Shown in pieces: positions 11,493-25,100 of a stretch of DNA of 64,000 nucleotides. Made by a program: the position numbers and the translations under genes. Each line of letters starts with the position of its first letter. The stretch's first letter is position 1. The stretch spans positions 19,900,501 to 19,964,500 of the forward strand of contig NC_081808.1 of assembly GCF_030704535.1 (NCBI RefSeq), written 5' to 3'. Below the pieces are notes generated by a model. It was not told the DNA's origin. It searched no databases and saw nothing but the letters and a program-made list of their open reading frames with translations. Origin of the DNA: Vitis vinifera (taxonomy: Eukaryota > Streptophyta > Magnoliopsida > Vitales > Vitaceae).

Positions 11493-13917
11493 TTAAGCTG
11501 GGTGACCACCTTCTGCTACCAGTTTAAGTCGCTGGTGATGCTCTGCAACCTTGTAATCTACTATCTCCATGAACAGCTGGGAATCCAATACACAGTCTGG
11601 CCGACCGTACACAGCTGCTTGGATACCAGCCATGAGTTTTGCTATCTCACGGCCAGAGAAGCCTTCTGTCTTCCTGGCTGCCTCTCGGATCACATCTTCA
11701 GACACATCTTTTATGGTTACCTTCTGTGGCTTACTCTTTGATAGAGGGTTCCACTTAGATGTGCTTTGGCCTTCATCAGAGAGATACTTGTCCAAATAGA
11801 GCTTCAGCAGTTTGAAACGCTCCTCCTCCCCTGGAAGCGGGAACTCGATCACTTCATCAATGCGGTCAGTCACAGCACTATCAAGATCGCCTGGTCTGTT
11901 TGTGGCAAGGACAAGAACGATTTCTCTTGACTGGTCTCCCGTCCGAAAAAGCAATGCATTTAGAGCACTTCGTTGAGCTTCACTCATGCGTGTGCTGTTC
12001 CGCCTGTGAATACAGTCAAGGGTGTATCTGTCAACCTGGAAAAACTTAAAACCTGCTAGCTCTACTAAATTTAAGATCTAAATTCTAAGCTATTTGAGCA
12101 AATTGCCTGGGAATAAAGATTGAAGCAGAAACGGTTGCAATGTGTGTTTCCCCTCAAGAGAGACGGATCACTGTAAGAAAATCTCATCCTGGGGGGTAGA
12201 GTGGAAATTTACCAATAATCTTGTACAAAATTCAGGATGGTGATTAACTTACTCGCATAGAAAAGCATCAGCCTCATCAATGAAAAGCAGTAAACCTTTG
12301 TTTGATTTTTTTGCCCAATCAAATATTTGATGGATCTTGGTGACAGCCTGTGCGCCAAGAGGTGCAACATCCCCTCCAGTCATCATGGCATAATCCAAAC
12401 CCTGCACAATAGTTCTCAGAAGGTCAGAGCTAGTCAGAAGATAGTAAAATAATCCTTACCAATATTCAGTAATATTCCTCATTCAAAGCATTTTCCAGCA
12501 AATAATTCTCCAAACAAAAAATGGTAAAACTTGTGTTTTGTCTAGCAAACTTAGTACACGAGGGGACTGCCGGTGACTTAATATTAGACCAAATAACGCA
12601 TAAGAGAGAAGCAAAATACAGTTATGAGTCAAAATTATACCGATTTTCGAGCTATCTCCCTTGCGACCATAGTTTTACCCGTGCCAGGAGGCCCATAAAA
12701 CAGCATGTTTCGAAAGGGTGCCTGGTGAGACTTAGTATTTGATGTAGCTCGAGCAAGATGCTCTATTCTCCTCTGCAATGAAGGGTGGAGAATAATATTT
12801 CCAAAACTGGTCTTATTTTCCCCAGGCCTTGCTCCCCCAGCTGCTGTACTGTAATTCAACACCTTATTCGTTCCTCGAGAAACCATCCCTGACCATGGAA
12901 ATTTAGCTATGGATGACTCCCGAATTAGTGATGGCTGCCCCAGTATCCGGTTGATATAACCCCAAGTAACCCTAGCACCCTCTCTGTAAACATATGAAGG
13001 AATAAAGTAGGCACATTAGCTGGTGTGTTCCATTAGCAGAACACTCAATTGTCATAATGAAGCCATATTCCCATATCTAGCCTAAATAAACTTTTGTTCC
13101 TCTACCTATTAACTCCCAAGCATGAACTAGGAGAGAATCAGTAATAACTACGGTCTGCCCACTGAGTGCACACACCTTTAGCCAGGCTTGGGATAAGCAA
13201 TCTAAGAGCTTAATACTCATGCAATGATACCATAAACAGGATAACACATTTGGGATAGGGCATGGAAAGGCCTTGACAAAAACTGAAATTAATGATCTAC
13301 ACTACTGTTACCCTCATTTTGTATCAAACTAGTGGATGTGGTAACAGAACTACTATCAGAAATTAATTGTTTGTTCAAGCAATAGAAATAAAATGCAATG
13401 AGAAAAATAGAATAAGGACCTTGTTGTATAAACACCAGCGGCCACTGCAGTGGCTCCTCCTATAGCCATAAGCAACTTATTCCTATCGGTCAATAGAACT
13501 CTGAAACCCCCTGCATCGTATAGTTCAAAAACAATGAGAACAGAAAGATGGCCAAACGACAAAGATGATATTAATCACAATTTACATCCAAACAATAGTG
13601 TCACATCCAGGAAGATATGCATATAATTGAAAATTTATGCAAAATTATCTAATAATAACATAAAGATACTGTACTAGATAAACTAATATCTTGTATAAGA
13701 GTAGTATAACACAATGGCACAGAGGATATCTCAGATGATATGAATATGCATATACAACCCCTTGACATGTGAAGTTAACAAAGTCTAACTTCCAATCCAA
13801 CAATAAAGATCAAGTCTGCATGAACTCACTACAATATAGATAAAGACTAAACTGGGTCTATCACTTGTTTCTTTATTTCAGAACTCCTATTATTTTTTTG
13901 ATAAGTAAGAGTATTGA

Positions 13918-13979
<62 letters not shown>

Positions 13980-16077
13980 TTCAAAACTGCTTACTATAAT
14001 AGAAACAAAACCAAAGCCAAATGTCTATTACTCGTACATCCATATCCCGATAAAATCCAGTTTTATATAAATACGAGGGACCAAGGTATGGTGCATAACT
14101 GTAATACCATCTTCTCCACAAATTTAACTCCTCATCAACTAATTAGGCATCATACTGTGCACACCTAGGTCATGTCTTGTCTTTCTTTTTTGTAGGTCAC
14201 AAGGAAGTGTAGTGCCTTCAAGCACTTAGGTTTCAGGTTCCAACAACTGATCCATCCATGGGAATGATTCAAAAAGCTACCCATCAGATAAAGAGCCATT
14301 GGGCTTGTTTATTGCAAAGATAAATTTTATTGCAAAACTCTCCCATGAGAACTATGGGCTTGTTTGACTAAAACAAGTTGGTTTTTAGAACAAATTTGAA
14401 ATGTTTTTAAGTGCTTTTTGTAAAGTATTCTGAGAACCAATTAAAAATATGAAGAATACTTTGAAACTTTTTGCATTGTACATAAGTACACAGAACCTTC
14501 ACGGTAAATAAGCCAAGACAACTGATTTTGATATTTGAATTCTCAATCAGAATTTTGTTCCCGATGGAGACCTATTTTTAAGAACTGTTCTCAAAAACTG
14601 TTTTTAAAGAAGTTGCCAAACAAGCCTGGTAACTAATTATACCAAAACTTCCATGTAAAAATGTGGTAAATGACTCAAACTTTTATCTATGATCAGAAGA
14701 TTTTATGCTACTTCCTGAAGACTTTATTTATCCTACTATGTTACCATTTAAAAGTAGCTCCTGCTACTCAGCCTAGAGCCTTGAGTATTGTGCCTATGAT
14801 CAAGAAAATGTCAGTTGAAGATGAACCCAAAGAAGTGTGTGTTTGGTGTTTTGTCGGGGAAGTGACTTGGCCATTAGAAAATAAATACAATAGGATTGAT
14901 TAAAAAAATTAATACAATAAAGTTCTATAACATATAACATTGTTTAAATAGTTAGAAGCATACGAAGAAATAAAAACCATGTTATTTCATACAAAATTTA
15001 ATTAATTAAAATTGTTAAAATCAATTATAATTTTGATTAAATGAAGATATAGGTAATTAATTTCCTAATATTAGTTTATGCTAAAACACCAAATTAAATT
15101 TATAGAAGTCATATAAATGTCTTCAAATAAATTAATTATAATTTTATGTTAAATATAATCAAATTAAAATCTTACATAATTTTAACTTCATATAGCCAGT
15201 CAATTTCCTTTGTATTAATCATGATCCAATTAACCATTACCTAGCCCATGACCCCAATACTAATGCATATACCCATTTTCTATTTAAATATTACCATACC
15301 TACTTTTATATCAATACCAATTTTTAATAATTGGTACAATACATGTTTACGAAACAAAAATTATTATTTATTTTTTAAAACAATTACTTATTATATATTA
15401 TATCACTATATCCGTGAAATTAAGGCCATGTTTGATAACTATTTTCATAACTAGTTTTCCGTTCTTCAAAAAGAAAAAAAAAACAAAAAAAACACATTGA
15501 TAATTAGAAAACAAAAAACATGGAACTTTTAGAGAACATCTTTTAGTTATTTTTACTTTTTTTTTTATGATTGTTTTAAAAAATAATTATACAAATATGG
15601 AGAATGATTAAAAATAAAGAACTACATATAAAAGTTATTTTTTAAACATATTTAAAAGCATAGAAAATAGGTTAAAAACATGTTAGGTTCCTAAACAGGG
15701 CCTAATATGTTCCTTTTTGAGAATAAATGCTTATTGAAATATGAGTAATGATGAAAATTGACAATTTTATAGGCCAGGTAATAATACACTTTTCTTTTAA
15801 TATCCTTTTCATAATATGAATTACCTTTTTTTTGCAAAGGGCAAACACTAAGGTGTCAACTACATCATTGTCCTCCAAAATTTTCATAGTTGTAATATTT
15901 CCCATATAGTTCTTTGGTCAGAGACTAAGAGGTTTATAAATGATGGTTCTATGACTCTAGTTAGTTTCTTTGATTGGTTGGGCTCTTGTTGAGGGAGGTG
16001 TTGTTGCCTTTTCTATTTTGTAGATCCTTCTCTTGTTTAAGCCTTTTGACAATGGCTATATATGTCCTATACTCCTT

Positions 16078-16130
<53 letters not shown>

Positions 16131-19100
16131 CATGTATGCATATATGGATGTATACACTTCTATATCTAAAAAAAAAAAATTATAGGTCACCTTTCAACAT
16201 GATTATAGATAGCTTTTCATAGTTGTAACCAATTTGACATGAAGAGTTACTTTTTTTTTGACAGGCAAATAAGAGTGTGCATATATATAGAAAAAATGTG
16301 CCAAACTAATCCTTTTTCTTATTCATTTTACCTCATATATATTGTAGGTCGCTACACCAAAACTCAATAAATAATTTTTTTTTTTAAATATTCAACTAAA
16401 ATACTAATCATGATTAATAATCAGTATGTAACCATGGTTACTTTATTTGAATGCAAATAATCCAATGCTTGGGTTAAAGACTTTATCCTCTCTTCTTTCC
16501 TTCTCTCTCTAGATTTCACAGTAACAAATTTCTCCAAAAGACCTTATAGATGCCAACCTTATTTCAAAGATTGACGTCTATGTCATTATGTCCATCAACA
16601 AAAACTAGACATGCTTCCAATTTTCTCCATTTTCATAGATTATTCTCTCTTTGATGTAGGACAACCCTAGGATGGTTGTCTACACTCAAGGGTAGGTGGG
16701 CTAGGGTTTTATTTTTAGGGTGTAAGGAGAGGAAAAAGGAATAAACTTTATGGTAGAGAAAATTATAAGATAAGAAATAGAGAGAAAGAAGAAACAATGA
16801 AGAAAAGATGAAAAACCTTAGAGTCTCACTAAGGCCTTCTAGGAGTCTCACCTAGAAGAAAATCAATGGAGTCTCACCATTGAGGGTTGCAACCTTGCAA
16901 TGAAAGAAAGTATAATATTATTCATCAAAAAATTCATTCCTTTGATTTACATTGATTAGCCTATTTATAGGCTTCTCTAAGAAATCCAAAGTCTACTAGG
17001 ACTCTAATAACCTATTCTACTAGGACTCTAATAACCTAGTCTACTAGGACTCTAATAACCTATTCTACTAGGACTTTAATAACCTATCATGACTCAATTC
17101 TAATTATATTAATCCTACTTAAAGTTTACTTAGGTCTTTCCTTTCTTCCTTGAATAAACTTTAAAAGGCTTTTCCCCATCAATTCTCCCCGGCTTGAAAG
17201 AACTCGGCTCCGACGAGTTAGATGCTTGATACAATTCATAGAGATCGGGGTTAATCTTCTGAAAATCCGTTGTCGTAATCCATGTATTCTCGGAATGTGG
17301 TTTGCCTCGCCATTTCACCAAAAATTTTTGGTATCCACCTTGTCGAGTAGACACAAGTTGATCATCAAGAACATACTCGATCTCAGGACGTGGGCTAAGA
17401 GTAGGTGGTAATTGAAGATCCAACTCTTCACTTACATCGTTGTGATGGCCATGGTAGATATGTAAATCTTCCACATTAAATATTGGACTAAAATGCAAGT
17501 TTGAAGGGAGCTCTAACAAATAAGCATTCTCACCCAACCGCTTTAGTACCCGAAATGGACCCGCTTTCTTAGCTTGAAGCTTTTGATATGTGCTCGGATG
17601 AAATCTTTCTGGTCGTAAACGAACCATCACTAGATCACCTTCTTGAAACTGAATATATCTTCGATGTGCATCTGCTGCCTCTTTATAGTTCTCATTGCTG
17701 ATTTTGATTTTTTCTCGTACCTTTTCATGTATATCTCGTATATGACGTGCAAATGCATCACCATCTTGGCTGGTGCGGACAGAAGTAGGTAATGGTATAA
17801 GATCAACAGGTTGCTTAGGTTTTAGCCCATATGCCACTTCAAAAGGTGAGTACCCAGTAGTACGATTAGTGGAGCTATTGAAAGCAAATTCGGCTTGTGG
17901 TAAGATATTATCCCACTTTCTCAACTGATCTCTCACAATGCATCTCAAAAGATTACCAAGACTGCGATTGACAACTTCTGTTTGTCTATCAGTTTGAGGA
18001 TGAAAAGAACTTGAAAATTTTAATTGAGTACCTAGCTTGGCCCACAAGGTTTTCCAAAAATAGCTCATAAACTTGACATCGCGATCAGAAACAATGGATT
18101 GTGGTAATCCATGCAATCGAACTACTTCTTTAAAGAATAAGGCAGCAACATAAGAAGCATCCGAAGCCTTCTTACATGGGATAAAATGTGCCATTTTGGA
18201 AAATCTATCAACCACAACAAATATAGAATCAAAGCCCCGTTGTGTCCTTGGTAATCCAAGTACAAAATCCATGCTCAAGTCTTCCCAAGGTTTGGAAGGA
18301 ACTGGTAATGGCGTATATAACCCCGTATTTTGCTTTGAACCTTTTCCTACTTGACATGCTCGACATTGTTTGATAACCTTCCAAACATCCTTCTTTAAAC
18401 TAGGCCAAAAGAAGCGATCTTCCACCAAAGCAATGGTCTTATCTGGTCCAAAATGTCCGCCCATTCCGCCTCCATGAAGTTCCCATATGACATGATCACG
18501 TAGAGAAGTCCTTGGTAAGCATAAACGATTTTTATAAAACAAGTACCCTTCTAAAATCTGGAAATCAATACATGTTACTTTTGAACCACTCAAAAGAGAG
18601 GAATAAACATCTCCAAAATCAGCATCATTGTCATAGCAATGCTTTAATTCTTCAAATCCAATTGTAGTGGTTGACATGTTTACTAAGAGAAGGGTCTTCC
18701 TGCTAAGGGCATCAGCTACTTTATTTTCAATCCCTGCACAATGCCTTAAATTAAAGGTAAACAGTTGAAGAAAACTACTCCATTTTGCATGTCGAGAGTT
18801 AAGCTTCTTTTGAGAATTAAGATATTGCAAGGCTTCATGATCTGAATACAAAACAAATTCCTTGTAACTGAGATAATGTTGCCAATGCCTAATTGCTTGC
18901 ACCACTGCATAGAATTCAAGATCATATGTGGAGTATTTTTTCTTTGCCCCATTGAGCTTCTCACTAAAGAAAGCCACAGGATGTCCCTCTTGGCTAAGGA
19001 CTGCTCCAATTCCCACATGGGAAGCATCACAGGCCACCTCAAATACTTTCTCAAAGTCTGGTAGGCGTAGGATAGGAGGGTTCACCATCTTGGATTTGAT

Positions 19101-22100
19101 TTCTTCAAATGCCTTGTTGGCCGCCTTGGTCCAAATAAATAAATCAGGTTTCATGCATTCAGTAATTGGGGCCATAATAGAGCTGAAATTTCGAATAAAT
19201 CGTCGATAGAATGTAGCCATTCCATGGAAGCTTCGCACCTCATGGATATTTGTTGGTACTGGCCAATCAACAATAGCTTTGACCTTCTCCGGATCTGTTT
19301 CAACACCCTTAGAAGACACAACAAAGCCAAGAAATACAACACTAGGGCTCATGAAAGTACATTTTTTCAAATTAATGTAAAACTTTTCAGCCCTAAGAGT
19401 GCGCATTACTTGCTTCAAGTGTTCCTCATGATCTTCACAAGATTGACTATAGATAAGAATATCATCAAAATAGACAACAACAAACCGTCCAATAAAAGGT
19501 TTTAATACCTGCGTCATAATCCGCATGAAGGTACTTGGAGCATTGGTTAATCCAAACGGCATGACTAACCACTCATACAATCCATCCTTAGTTTTGAAAG
19601 ATGTCTTCCATTCATCCCCTGGTCTAATACGTATTTGATGATATCCACTTCTTAGATCAATCTTTGAGAAGATTACTGATCCAACCATCATATCTAGCAT
19701 GTCATCAAGTCTTGGAATTGGAAATCGATACTTGATTGTGATTTTGTTGATTGCACGACTATCCACACACATCCGCCATGATCCATCCTTCTTTGGTGTT
19801 AGTAGGGCAGGAACTCCACAAGGACTTAGGCTTTCACGAATAAAGCCTTTAGTAAGTAATTCATCAACTTGCCTTTTCAATTCAGCATGCTCTGTTGGAT
19901 TCATTCTGTAGGCTGGTAAATTTGGTAATGATGCACCGGGAATCAAATCAATGGCATGTTGTATGTCACGCATAGGAGGGAGTTCATTAGGTAACTCTGC
20001 AGGCCATAAGTCAGAAAAGTCATCAAGGATTTTACGTGCGTTTGCTGGATATTCCTTATCTTGTTCTTTAAATTCTTCCACTTTCCGAGCCATTAAAGCA
20101 AAAATAACTTTAGTTTCCTTGCTCTCATTTTCAAATTGACACATAGTAAGTACCTTTTTTGGTTGTGCATTCTCATCCGACTTCTTAATTGGAGGGACTT
20201 CTTTCATTGGACGAAGGATCTTCTTACGTCCGTTGTGTATGAGAGCATATGTATTTTCATAGCCGTCATGTTGAACTTTTCTATCAAAGAGCCAAGGTCT
20301 TCCGAGTAAAATATGACTTACTTTAATGGGTAAGACCTCACACCATACAAACTCTTCAAAGTCCTTACCAAAAAGGAATGTTACTAAACAACGAAAACTT
20401 ATCGGGATAGAGGTGTCATTAACCCATGCTACTCGGAATGGATTTGGATGTCTCTCTGTTTTAAGGTTTAGCTTCTCAACAAGTTCTTGTGAAGCTATGT
20501 TCAAACTGCTACCTCCATCAATGATCATGGTGCATAATCTCCCTTGGCAAGAAATACGTGTTTGGAAAATGCTAGTACGTCGCCAATCTTCTTCTCCTTT
20601 TACTTTTGGAACGGTTAATAAAGGTCGTACTACAAGACTATGTCCTTCCGTCATACCATCATAGTAGTCACATTCTTCACTAACTTCATCTTCATTGTAG
20701 GTCTCTTCTTCCTTTGGGTAACTTTCCAATTCAGATTCTGGTTCTTCAACACAAAAGTGTAAACTTTTGGTTGGGCATACAACAGCATAATGACCATGCC
20801 CACCACACTTAAAGCATAAAGGAGTCACGTCTACTTTTCTATCTCCATTACTCATTGAATTTTTACCCTTATTACCATTCTTATAAGCCACATTCGAAGT
20901 TTGTTGAGTGTTGCCCCCACCATTCACATGATTAGGAGTTCTGAAGTTTGACGTGCTTAAAGGTTTGCTTGCTGTCCTGTTGGAGAAAGTGCTCCCAATT
21001 TGTGAACTTGGACGCCTGGAAACCCGGAATTTGAGGCCTTCTTCTATTTTGAGGGCTAGTTGATAAACGTCATCTACGGTATAAGTGTGTGCAGCTATCA
21101 TCTCAAGTTGAATCTCCATTCGAAGTCCAGCTTTGTAGCGGGCTGCAAGTTGAGCATCACTTTCCCGCACTTGATTTCGAATGCTCAATTCATGGAATTC
21201 TTCTGTATATTCTTCAACGGACTTGGTACCTTGTTTAAGGGAAAACAATTTTGTATACATAAGTTGTTCATAATCAGTTGGGAGAAAGTGCTCCTTCATC
21301 TTCAACTTCATCTCGTCCCATGTGTCAATAGGCGGTTGGCCAGTTCTATGAGCTTAATTCTCGATATTATGCCACCATAGACGTGCTGCTCCTTTCAACT
21401 TTGCCTTCACAAAACGAACTTTTCTATTTTCGGGCATTGCATACCAATCAAAGTAATCTTCCACTGACATAATCCAATCAAGAAAAGTTGTTGGATTTAG
21501 TTTTCCATAAAATTCAGCAACTTCAAGACGTACCTTTTTTGTCACATCATCATCTAGCTCAAAAAGTTTGGCCCTTCTTTGATTCCCCGTCATAAAATTG
21601 TCTTGTTCTTCGCGTGATCGATTTGGCGATTGTCTAAATTGATGACTTGCAATCTCCTCTTCAATTGGTCGTTTTTCTTGGCTCTTTTCTAATAACTTCA
21701 TGATCTCATCAAGTTTGCTATTTAGTTGTATTATAGCATCTTGATGGGATTGTTGTGTGGCTGAAATTTCCTCCAAGCGTATTGTATCGACATCTTGATT
21801 GCTAGAAGTTTTTTTGGAACTCATGCTTGCATAAGTTGCTCCGCTCCTTAATTGCATATGCCTTCAAGCCAAGAATTTTGGCTCTAATACCAAAATTGAT
21901 GTAGGACAACCCTAGGATGGTTGCCTACACTCAAGGGTAGGTGGGCTAGGGTTTTATTTTTAGGGTGTAAGGAGAGGAAAAAGGAATAAACTTTATGGTA
22001 GAGAAAATTATAAGATAAGAAATAGAGAGAAAGAAGAAACAATGAAGAAAAGATGAAAAACCTTAGAGTCTCACTAAGGCCTTCTAGGAGTCTCACCTAG

Positions 22101-25100
22101 AAGAAAATCAATGGAGTCTTACCATTGAGGGTTGCAACCTTGCAATGAAAGAAAGTATAATATTATTCATCAAAAAATTCATTCCTTTGATTTACATTGA
22201 TTAGCCTATTTATAGGCTTCTCTAAGAAATCCAAAGTCTACTAGGACTCTAATAACCTATTCTACTAGGACTCTAATAACCTAGTCTACTAGGACTCTAA
22301 TAACCTATTCTACTAGGACTTTAATAACCTATCATGACTCAATTCTAATTATATTAATCCTACTTAAAGTTTACTTAGGTCTTCCCTTTCTTCCTTGAAT
22401 AAACTTTAAAAGGCTTTTCCCCATCACTCTTCATCTCCATTGTCAATTTCGTTGACATCACCACCTTCTTCATCACTTCGATTGTTAGCCTCAGCATCAT
22501 TTCCATTTCATCTTGGATTTGTCACATGAATCATTCCAAGATTACCTATACACTTCCAAGTTGGCCAAGTTATTTCGCAGTTCAGAAAAATACTGAACTG
22601 GGGCATCAGTATCGTAATAGGCATGACTGAAGCAAATACAACTCATACATCTAGGCCGAGATTTTGAACCTTGTTTGATGTAGGACAACCCTAGGATGGT
22701 TGCCTACACTCAAGGATAGGTGGACTAGGGTTTTATTTTTAAGGTGTAAGGAGAGGAACAAGGAATAAATTTTATGGTAGAGAAAATTATAAGATAAGAA
22801 ATAGAGAGAAAGAAGAAATAATGAAGAAAAGATGGAAAACCTTAGAGTCTCACTAAGACCTTCTCGGAGTCTCACTTAGAAAAAAATCAATGGAATCTCA
22901 CCGTTGAGGGTTGCAACCTTACAATGAAAGAAAATATAATATTATTAATATTAATTCATCCCTTTAATTTACATTTATTAGCATATTTATAGGCTTCTCT
23001 AAGAAATCTAAAGTCTACTAGGACTCTAATAACATATTATGACTCCAATTCTAATTATAACATCCAAAATCTATTAGGACTCTATTAATTTATCATAACT
23101 CAAATTCTAATTATATTATAACTTAACTAGCTAATTCTAATTAGACTCCAACAAATATTAATCTTAATTTAATTCCAAGTAATATTAATCCCACTTTAAT
23201 TGCAACTAATACTAATTCCCTTTCTTGATATATATCTTTGAGATTCATCCTCATCAATTCCCCCCAACTTGAAAAAAAACTTGGCCTTGAGTTTTAGTGA
23301 TTTTCCACGATCAATTGAAATTCCGAGCAATGCCTTCCACCTTTTCTTTCTTCGTCATCTCTTTACCGTGCTAAGACTAAACTTGTTCAATCTCATGTAA
23401 GACAAATACTAGACTTCGAAAAACTTTTTGATGTTGTAAAACAAGTTGATAATTCTCGAAATAATTATGTGTCTTCAACAAGCTTGTGGAGAGTTGCTTT
23501 CCATACTCTTCTTGTAAACTGTCTTGTAGAAGAACAAGATTCTTGAATTCCCTATGTTCAAAATAAATTTCAATAGATTCTTCATGTTTGCCACCACTCA
23601 TGATAATGCTTGGCCTTGGGAAGTCAAGCATTGATTCTTTTGAAGCTTCTACAACTTCTTTGAGCTCTTCAATTGGTTGATCTAGGATTAGTTCCATCAC
23701 CTCTCGCTTTCTAGATTCATCATTGATGATTTCTTCCTCCTTTCTAGTAACTTCGACTTGCTTTTTAGTAACTGTATTTGATGGCTCTTCTAGTTTCAAG
23801 GGTGCTAATTTTTCCTCTGGTTGCTTATGTGGTGGAATTTCCTTCATTGGACATGCCCATTGCGCACAAGTGTGTAAGTGTTCTCGTATCCATCATGTTG
23901 GACTCTTTCATCAAAAAGCCATGGTTTTCCAAGCATAATATGGGCAACTTTTATCGGAAAAACATCACACCATGCTGATAACTCAAAATTATTACTGAAA
24001 TTAAACGTCACTAGACAACGAGAACTCACCAAAATAGATGTGTCATTTACCCATACTATTTGATAGGGATTTGGATGATCTTCTGTCTTTAGATTAAGCT
24101 TCTCAACAAACTCCTTTGAAGCTAGATTGGAATAACTACCTCCATCAATAATCAAAGTACATAGTCTCCCTTGGTAAGCAACACGAGTTCGGAAGATGCT
24201 AGTACATCACCAATCGTCCTCTTCATTTAGCCTTGGTATGTTCACTAAAGGCTGCGTAAAAATGTTTTAGCCTTCAACCATGTTCGCATATGTTGCTCCA
24301 CTCCTCAATTACATAGGCCTTCAAGCCAAGAACTTTTGCTTTGATACCAAAATTGATGCAGGACAACCCTAGGATGGTTGCCTACACTCGAAGGTAGGTG
24401 GGCTAGGGTTTTATTTTTAGGGTGTAAGGAGAGGAACAATGAATAAATTTTATGGTAGAGAAAATTATAAGATAAGAAATAGAGAGAAAGAAGAAACAAT
24501 GAAGAAAAGATGGAAAACCTTAGAGTCTCACTAAGACTTTCTCGGAGTCTCACCTAGAAGAAAATCAATGGAATCTAATAACCTATCATAACTCAAATTC
24601 TAATTATATTATAACTTAACTAGCTAATCCAAATTAGACTCCAACAAATATTAATATAAATTTAATTCCAAGTAATACTAATCCTACTTTAATTGCAACT
24701 AATACTATTTCCATTTCTTGATATATATCTTGGAGATTCATCTTCATCATTATTATTCATTTTTGCAAGGACTCTAATCAAGGCTCTACCCATTTGGGTA
24801 GAAAATGCAAGGACTCTGTTCTAGACCACTCATCTAAGTAACCTATTAAAAAAAATTACTCATCTAGGTAAAATTTCCTCTCATTTCCTATATATATATA
24901 TATACTCATCTAGGTAAAATTTCCTCTCATTTTCTATATATATATATATATGAAAAGAAAAAAGAAAAACAAGCTTCACCAACACAACCTGTAGTAGACA
25001 TAGTCCGAGTGTGCACCACCTCTAATCAGCACAACCCCATTAGGCAAGCTTTAATGGCACATAGCCCTCCAATGCAAGCCTTAATTACACAAAGCCTAAA

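Larger units (their letters stand above)
16652..22426 (-). mobile_element. Full-length Ty3/gypsy chromovirus in ATAD3 intron 4
   Basis: A complete 5,775-bp LTR retrotransposon in the same orientation as ATAD3. Identical-length LTRs (530 bp, TG...CA on the + strand) lie at 16652-17181 and 21897-22426. The element is flanked by a perfect 5-bp duplication, CTCTT, at 16647-16651 and 22427-22431. The primer-binding site just inside the 5' LTR (21879-21892) reads TGGTATTAGAGCCA, one mismatch from the usual initiator-Met tRNA site. A purine-rich GGGGAGAAT precedes the 3' LTR. By eye the two LTRs differ at three positions, so the insertion is recent. The coding region is one gag-pol frame with a chromodomain at its end, interrupted by a single stop. 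Confidence 0.95.

Noticed and set aside
22432..22671. Spacer as a transposase gene remnant
   Set aside because: Short protein-like stretches occur in two frames but match nothing I can name; left as unknown.
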